Positions 17,088-22,471 of a stretch of DNA of 22,471 nucleotides are shown in pieces. The position numbers and the translations under genes are program-made. Every line of letters starts with the position of its first letter. Positions within the stretch are counted from its first letter, which is position 1. The notes under the pieces were generated by a model. It had not been told where the DNA came from. It did not search any database and saw nothing but the letters and a program-made list of their open reading frames with translations. Origin of the DNA: Acidithiobacillus sulfuriphilus (lineage in GTDB: Bacteria; Pseudomonadota; Gammaproteobacteria; Acidithiobacillales; Acidithiobacillaceae). Where the stretch lies: contig NZ_RIZI01000149.1 in assembly GCF_003721225.1 (NCBI RefSeq), positions 1 through 22,471 of the forward strand, in the 5' to 3' direction.

Positions 17088-18182
17088 ATGTTGGATTGGA
17101 AATTGCGCATTGCCCTTGCAGCCCTCGGCTTGGGCTTTGTTGCCCAGGCGCAGGCCGCGGATTTCTCCGTTCCCACTTCGGTGGTGGGTCTCTCCGAAGC
17201 CGGCGCCACGGTGGCCGACGGCGGCCCGGTGAGCAGTTTTGGGGACAATCCCGCCGATATGGTCTTTTTCCCCGGCACCCGCATGGGCCTCGACATCATC
17301 GCCGGCAAACCCAGCTACACCTTCACTGCCGCCGGCGGCTCCAGCGCCAGCCCCTCCAGCAAGCTCAACATCTTGCCCAATCTCTTCGTCACCCACCGCT
17401 TCGACAGCCTGCCGCTGGCGGTGGGGCTGGGGATCACGGAGCCGTATCGCATCAATACCACCTGGCCCGTCGGCAGTTTCCCCGGCGCCGCCAATGCCCC
17501 CATCAAGACCGACCTGCAGCTCATCGACATCAACCCCGGCGTAGCTTACCTGCTGCTGCCCGATCTCAGCATCGGGGTGGGTGTGGATTACTATCAATCC
17601 ATCAGCGCCACCTTCGATAGCACCCTGAGCGCGGCCAGCGGTACGGGCGGTGGCGTTGGCGGCAACATCGGCCTCTTTTACACCACCGAGACCTGGAATG
17701 CCGGTCTCTCCTACCGCTCCCAGGCCAATATCTCCGCCGCCGGCGGGACCATCACGCTGCCCGGCCGCGCCCAGGCCGGCGTGCGCTACCGCTTTACCCC
17801 GGCCCTGGCTACGGAGCTGGATGTGGACTGGACCGACTGGAGCAGCGCCAAGCTGCCCAACGCCCCCAGTCTCGGCTGGAAGTCCGCCCTGGCCTACCGC
17901 CTGGGCCTGAGCTATCACCTCAACCAGGATCTCGAACTGCGCGGGGGTCTGGCCCATGAAAGCAATCCCGCCACGTCCGGCAGCTACGAGGCCAGCGTCC
18001 CCGCCGCGGCGAGCAATCTCCTCGCCCTCGGCGCCGGCGTGGAGTTGGGCGACTGGCACTGGGATCTGGGCGCCTCCTATGCCCTGTCGGGGTCGACGAC
18101 GGTGAACAATGGCAACGGCCTCGATGGTACCTACAAGGCCAGCGCCTTCAGTTTTGGCGCCGCCCTGTCGCGGCATTTTTGA
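17088..18182 (+). CDS. FadL/OmpP1-type outer-membrane channel protein
   Basis: A 364-residue outer-membrane beta-barrel of the FadL/OmpP1/TodX family, which passes hydrophobic compounds across the outer membrane. A signal peptide ends at about AQA 21-23. The mature protein shows alternating strands, the conserved VGLGITEPYRINTTWP segment and an even pattern of aromatic strand ends, and it finishes in RHF, a C-terminal Phe that the BAM complex recognises. It is somewhat shorter than E. coli FadL and the N-terminal hatch appears reduced. ATG 17088 has GGAG 6 nt upstream. It sits between lolA and rarA, which are adjacent in E. coli, so it is an insertion into a conserved cluster. The substrate is unknown. 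Confidence 0.85.
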   Translation: MLDWKLRIALAALGLGFVAQAQAADFSVPTSVVGLSEAGATVADGGPVSSFGDNPADMVFFPGTRMGLDIIAGKPSYTFTAAGGSSASPSSKLNILPNLFVTHRFDSLPLAVGLGITEPYRINTTWPVGSFPGAANAPIKTDLQLIDINPGVAYLLLPDLSIGVGVDYYQSISATFDSTLSAASGTGGGVGGNIGLFYTTETWNAGLSYRSQANISAAGGTITLPGRAQAGVRYRFTPALATELDVDWTDWSSAKLPNAPSLGWKSALAYRLGLSYHLNQDLELRGGLAHESNPATSGSYEASVPAAASNLLALGAGVELGDWHWDLGASYALSGSTTVNNGNGLDGTYKASAFSFGAALSRHF

Positions 18183-18215
18183 GGACGCAGTTCTCCTGAC
18201 CAGGACCCCTCCGGC

Positions 18216-19536
18216 ATGAATACCGCAGCCGCCGATCCCCGGCCTCTGGCCGCCCGCATGCGCCCCCGCACCCTGGCCGATTTTGTCGGCCAGGGGCACC
18301 TCCTGGATCCTAGCGGGCCCATCGCCGCCATGCTGCGCTCGGGCAAGCTCCACTCCATGCTGTTCTGGGGCCCCCCGGGGAGTGGCAAGACCACCCTGGC
18401 CCGGCTCCTGGCCGAGGCCACCCATAGCGTCCTGCAGCCCCTATCGGCGGTCAACAGCGGCGTCCGCGAGATTCGCGCCGCCGTTGCCGAGGCGGAAGCG
18501 GCGCGGGCCCAGGGCCATGCCACGGTGCTTTTCATTGACGAAATCCACCGCTTCAACAAGACCCAGCAGGATGCCCTGCTCCCCCATGTGGAAGAGGGCA
18601 CCTTCACCCTCATCGGCGCGACCACCGAAAACCCCAGCTTCGCTCTGGTCAACGCCCTGCTGTCTCGCGCCCGGGTCTACGTGCTCAAGCCCCTGGACGA
18701 GTCGCAACTGGCAGAACTGCTCCACCGGACGCTCCAGGATACGGGGCGCGGCCTTGGCCACTTGCAGGTGGAGATGGCCCTGGAGTTGCAGCGCACCCTC
18801 CTGCTCAGCGCCGACGGCGATGCCCGCCGTCTCCTCAACCTCCTGGATCTGGTCGTGCAACTAGCCACTCCCGAGGCGGGCGTCGTGCGCATCGAGGAAG
18901 ACACCCTGGCGGCGGCCATCGGCCAATCCTGGCGGCGTTTCGACAAGGGTGGGGAGGCTTTTTACGACGAGATCTCGGCGCTCCATAAGTCCCTGCGCGG
19001 CTCCGATCCCGATGCCGCCCTCTACTGGCTGGCGCGCATGCTCGACGGCGGCGCCGATCCGCTCTATATCGCCCGGCGCCTGGTGCGCATGGCCATGGAG
19101 GACGTAGGCCTAGCCGATCCCCGCGCCCTCGATGTCGCCCTGGCGGCCAAGGACGCCTACATCTTTCTCGGCTCTCCCGAAGGGGATCTGGCCCTGGCCG
19201 AGGCCGTCGTTTACTTGGCCAGCAGCCCCAAAAGCAATGCGGTCTATGCCGCCTGGAAAAAGGTCCGGGAAGCGGTCAAGGCGGGCGGCAGCGCCGAGGT
19301 CCCCATGCACCTGCGCAATGCCCCCACCCGGCTTATGCGCGGTCTGGGTTATGGACACGATTATCGCTACGACCACGACTACCCCGATGCCATCGCGCCC
19401 GGGCAGGTCTACCTGCCCCAGGCCTTGCGCGGGCAGGATTTCTACCAACCCAGCGAACGCGGCCTGGAAGCGCGCATTCGTGAACGCCTGCTCTGGATCA
19501 GGGCGCACCGCCAATCCCCCAACGAGTCCAAAACCC

Positions 19537-19544
<8 letters not shown>
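18216..19544 (+). CDS. rarA: Replication-associated recombination ATPase RarA (MgsA)
   Basis: A 442-residue AAA+ ATPase that acts at stalled replication forks and interacts with SSB. Walker A GPPGSGKT lies at 52-59, Walker B VLFIDEIH at 104-111, and the sensor-1 region GATTENPSF at 134-142. The C-terminal helical tetramerisation part contains [11 protein letters not shown] and the YLP-containing end ([14 protein letters not shown]). ATG 18216 has a plausible AGGA about 11 nt upstream. It overlaps serS by 8 nt, so the two are translationally coupled. Length and motifs match the family. Confidence 0.96.
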
Positions 19545-20794
<1,250 letters not shown>

Positions 20795-20802
<8 letters not shown>

Positions 20803-21019
20803 AGGCTATCAGCCCATCAGTTGCGCCTTGCACAGCGAATTGGAACTGGCAGCCATGCACCGCAAAGCGGTAAAATTGCGGCTGCGCGACGGCACGGTGC
20901 GTGAAGGGATTATTGAAGACCTCTGGACCGCCCACGGGCGGGAGTGGTTGCGCCTGCGTTCAAAAGACGGCAGTTGCAATCTGGACCTCGGCCAACTGGC
21001 CCATTTCGACGATCGGTAA
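20795..21019 (+). CDS. rof: Rof-like Rho-binding antiterminator (YaeO family)
   Basis: A 74-residue protein starting [18 protein letters not shown] that follows the E. coli Rof/YaeO pattern (YQPINC...NLELA), with the beta-strand core [18 protein letters not shown] and a closing LDLGQLAHF. Rof binds the Rho hexamer and blocks its RNA loading, thereby reducing Rho-dependent termination. GTG 20795 matches the E. coli N-terminus length; TTG 20792 is the alternative and is better spaced from GGAG at 20779-20782. It overlaps the serS stop and lies 3 nt before the L,D-transpeptidase gene, so all three are likely to share an mRNA. Family call is by eye, not by search. Confidence 0.8.
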
Positions 21020-21022
21020 ATC

Positions 21023-22075
21023 ATGAAAAAGCTCATCCTCTCCGCAGCCATTGCCACTGTCTCCTGCGCTGCCTGTGCGCCCGGTCAGGCCGCCGAATTT
21101 CCCCTGCCGCCCAAGGGCAGCAATATAGTCGGCGGTCTGCAGGTGGTCATCGCCCGTCACCAGGACACGCTCCTCGACATCGCCCGTCACTATGACGTGG
21201 GCTACAACGAGATCCGCGCCGCCAATCCCGGTGTTGATCCCTGGCTTCCCGGCGCGGGCACCCATGTCGTCGTTCCCACCCAATACATCCTGCCGCCCAA
21301 GCCTTGGAACGGCATCGTCATCAACATCCCGGAGCGCCGCCTCTTCTATTTTCCCAAAGGACAGAACGTCGTCTACACCTACCCCGTGGGCATCTTCATG
21401 CCCAAATGGCCGGACCCCCTGGGCAGCACCCGGATCATCGCCAAGGTCAAAAACCCCACCTGGACCGTGCCCAAAAATATCCAGGAAGAGCACGCCAAGG
21501 ACGGCGATCCCATCCCCGCCTTTTTCCCCGCCGGGCCGGACAACCCCATGGGAGAACTGGCCCTGGAGACCGGCTGGTCGCAGATCTTCATCCATGGCAC
21601 CAACAAACCCTGGGGTGTGGGGATGCGGGTCAGTCATGGCTGTTTTCACGTCTATCCCGAAAATGAGGTGCAACTCTTCAAGATGATCTCCGTCGGCACC
21701 TCCGTCACCACCATCGACCAACCCTTCCTGGTGGGAACGGACGGCCAGGGCGGCCTCTATATGCAATCCTTCAAGCCCGTCGAGGCCTACACCAAGGGCA
21801 GCAATCCCCAGCAGCGCGCCGTCAATGCCATCAGCGGATTTGAAGAGGCTGCGGGCCGGAACTGGCAGGTGAACTGGCAGCAGGTCATCAACCTGGTAAA
21901 CGCCCCCAATACCATGCCGACCCCCATCACCAGCGCCGGGCCCAGTCTCCAGGAACGGATTGCCGCCATAACGGCAAAGCCCTACGACTACGCCCCCTAC
22001 GGGGACGACGCCAACCAGGCATCGCCGCCCCCGGCCCCGGCCCCGGTGGAATCCGCCAGCAGGGCCAATCCCTAG
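21023..22075 (+). CDS. LysM + YkuD L,D-transpeptidase with variant active-site motif
   Basis: A 350-residue secreted or lipoprotein enzyme that cross-links peptidoglycan stems or attaches proteins to them. The N-terminus is an export signal (hydrophobic run, then a GQAA region; a weak lipobox around CAAC is possible). A LysM cell-wall binding domain covers about 45-90 (DTLLDIARHYDV...NPGVDPWLPGAG). The YkuD domain covers about 97-230 with HGTN at 191-194 and SHGC at 204-207, Cys207 being the nucleophile. After Cys207 comes Phe208-His209 where most members have an Arg. A C-terminal tail of about 100 residues, Pro/Ala-rich at the end, is unusual. It follows Rof by 3 nt with a weak ribosome site. 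Confidence 0.9.
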   Translation: MKKLILSAAIATVSCAACAPGQAAEFPLPPKGSNIVGGLQVVIARHQDTLLDIARHYDVGYNEIRAANPGVDPWLPGAGTHVVVPTQYILPPKPWNGIVINIPERRLFYFPKGQNVVYTYPVGIFMPKWPDPLGSTRIIAKVKNPTWTVPKNIQEEHAKDGDPIPAFFPAGPDNPMGELALETGWSQIFIHGTNKPWGVGMRVSHGCFHVYPENEVQLFKMISVGTSVTTIDQPFLVGTDGQGGLYMQSFKPVEAYTKGSNPQQRAVNAISGFEEAAGRNWQVNWQQVINLVNAPNTMPTPITSAGPSLQERIAAITAKPYDYAPYGDDANQASPPPAPAPVESASRANP

Positions 22076-22164
22076 GCGGCCCCCTGGCCAGGCACCCGGC
22101 GCAGATGGTAACCAATTGCTTTTCAACGATTAATTGAAGATGAAAAAAGAATGGTAAAAACCGC

Positions 22165-22193
22165 TTGCAGCATCCCGCTCGTCTCTGTATAGT
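22165..22193 (+). promoter_or_regulatory. Sigma70-type promoter P1 upstream of tRNA-fMet
   Basis: TTGCAG (22165-22170) and TATAGT (22188-22193) are separated by 17 nt. An AT-rich block (22120-22160) lies directly upstream, as expected of an UP element. The predicted start is about 22200, at the foot of a stem-loop. Confidence 0.55.
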
Positions 22194-22200
22194 TCGGTCT

Positions 22201-22225
22201 CTCGCCGGGGCAAGCCCCGAACGAG
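22201..22225 (+). other. Stem-loop between the two tRNA promoters
   Basis: CTCG (22201-22204) pairs with CGAG (22222-22225), and inside it CGGGGC (22206-22211) pairs with GCCCCG (22214-22219). No T-tract follows on either strand, so it is not a standard terminator. It may be a 5' structure of the P1 transcript, or a processing or protein-binding site. Confidence 0.45.
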
Positions 22226-22246
22226 AAGAAACAAAGAAGGCAGGTG

Positions 22247-22276
22247 TTGACAGCGGATCGCCTCACTTGCTATAGT
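22247..22276 (+). promoter_or_regulatory. Sigma70-type promoter P2 of tRNA-fMet
   Basis: A perfect -35 TTGACA (22247-22252) and TATAGT (22271-22276) are 18 nt apart. The predicted start near 22283 is only a few nt before the mature 5' end of the tRNA at 22289. The element TATAGTTC is shared with P1 (22188-22195 and 22271-22278). Confidence 0.7.
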
Positions 22277-22288
22277 TCAAAACCCTGT

Positions 22289-22365
<77 letters not shown>

Positions 22366-22471
22366 GTTTCGCAGTACGCAGTAATTGTTCTTTTCCAGCC
22401 GAGTGGAGTGTGTGGGGTTTAGGCCCCGGTGGAATTTAGTGGGTTGAGGAAGTATTCCGAGAGGGGTATGG
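22366..22471 (+). other. Leader-like stretch after tRNA-fMet, no gene seen
   Basis: No open frame of useful length was found. GGGG (22414-22417) and CCCC (22424-22427) can form a small hairpin. In gammaproteobacteria tRNA-fMet is often followed by rimP-nusA-infB with a structured leader, and this stretch could be its beginning; the final ATG at 22468 has GAGGGG only 1 nt before it, so it is a poor start. The link to rimP is inference. Confidence 0.3.

Noticed and set aside
16296..18425. Minus-strand 709-residue open frame
   Set aside because: It is antisense to lolA and the FadL-type gene, Gly/Ala-rich without motifs.
19132..19536. N-terminal extension of SerS
   Set aside because: This part is rarA read in another frame; the normal SerS N-terminus begins at ATG 19537.

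Overview
The window reads as a chromosomal segment of an acidophilic proteobacterium, most likely Acidithiobacillus or a close relative. This is inferred from three things: a fungal-type proton-pumping P-type ATPase beside RpoS-type sigma factors and a CLC exchanger, the trxB / ftsK-lolA-rarA-serS order shared with gammaproteobacteria, and a GC-rich composition. Genus is an inference; no search could be run.

Positions 1-8477 form an accessory, stress-flavoured region. A 15-C run and a possible 3' gene remnant come first, then an RpoS-like sigma factor (278-1231), an unrecognised 130-residue protein (1320-1712), a proton P-type ATPase (1980-4481), a GNAT acetyltransferase (4524-5246) and a LPG_synthase_TM/UPF0104 membrane protein (5339-6319), all on the plus strand. 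A convergent LysR regulator (7415-6516, minus) is divergent from a second RpoS-like sigma factor (7524-8477).

Positions 8478-12363 carry a CLC chloride/proton exchanger with CBS domains (8600-10468), a likely terminator, a YajR-type MFS exporter (10581-11975) and a decayed fragment of a second CLC gene (12013-12350).

Positions 12364-22075 are housekeeping. On the minus strand trxB is followed after 6 nt by a Smr-domain gene and an intrinsic terminator. Divergent to it runs a tight plus-strand cluster: ftsK, lolA, an inserted FadL/OmpP1-type porin gene, rarA, serS, a Rof-like Rho antiterminator and a LysM + YkuD L,D-transpeptidase. Several genes overlap or abut, which suggests co-transcription.

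Positions 22076-22471 hold two sigma70-type promoters with a shared TATAGTTC element, a stem-loop between them, and an initiator tRNA-fMet whose 1:72 pair is U:U. The end of the window may be the leader of a rimP-nusA-type operon, which commonly follows this tRNA.

No clear insertion sequence, CRISPR array, prophage or defence system was seen. The most unusual content is the pair of RpoS-like sigma factors 6.3 kb apart around a proton pump, one with an altered -35 recognition helix, together with the CLC gene and CLC relic and the variant L,D-transpeptidase active site.
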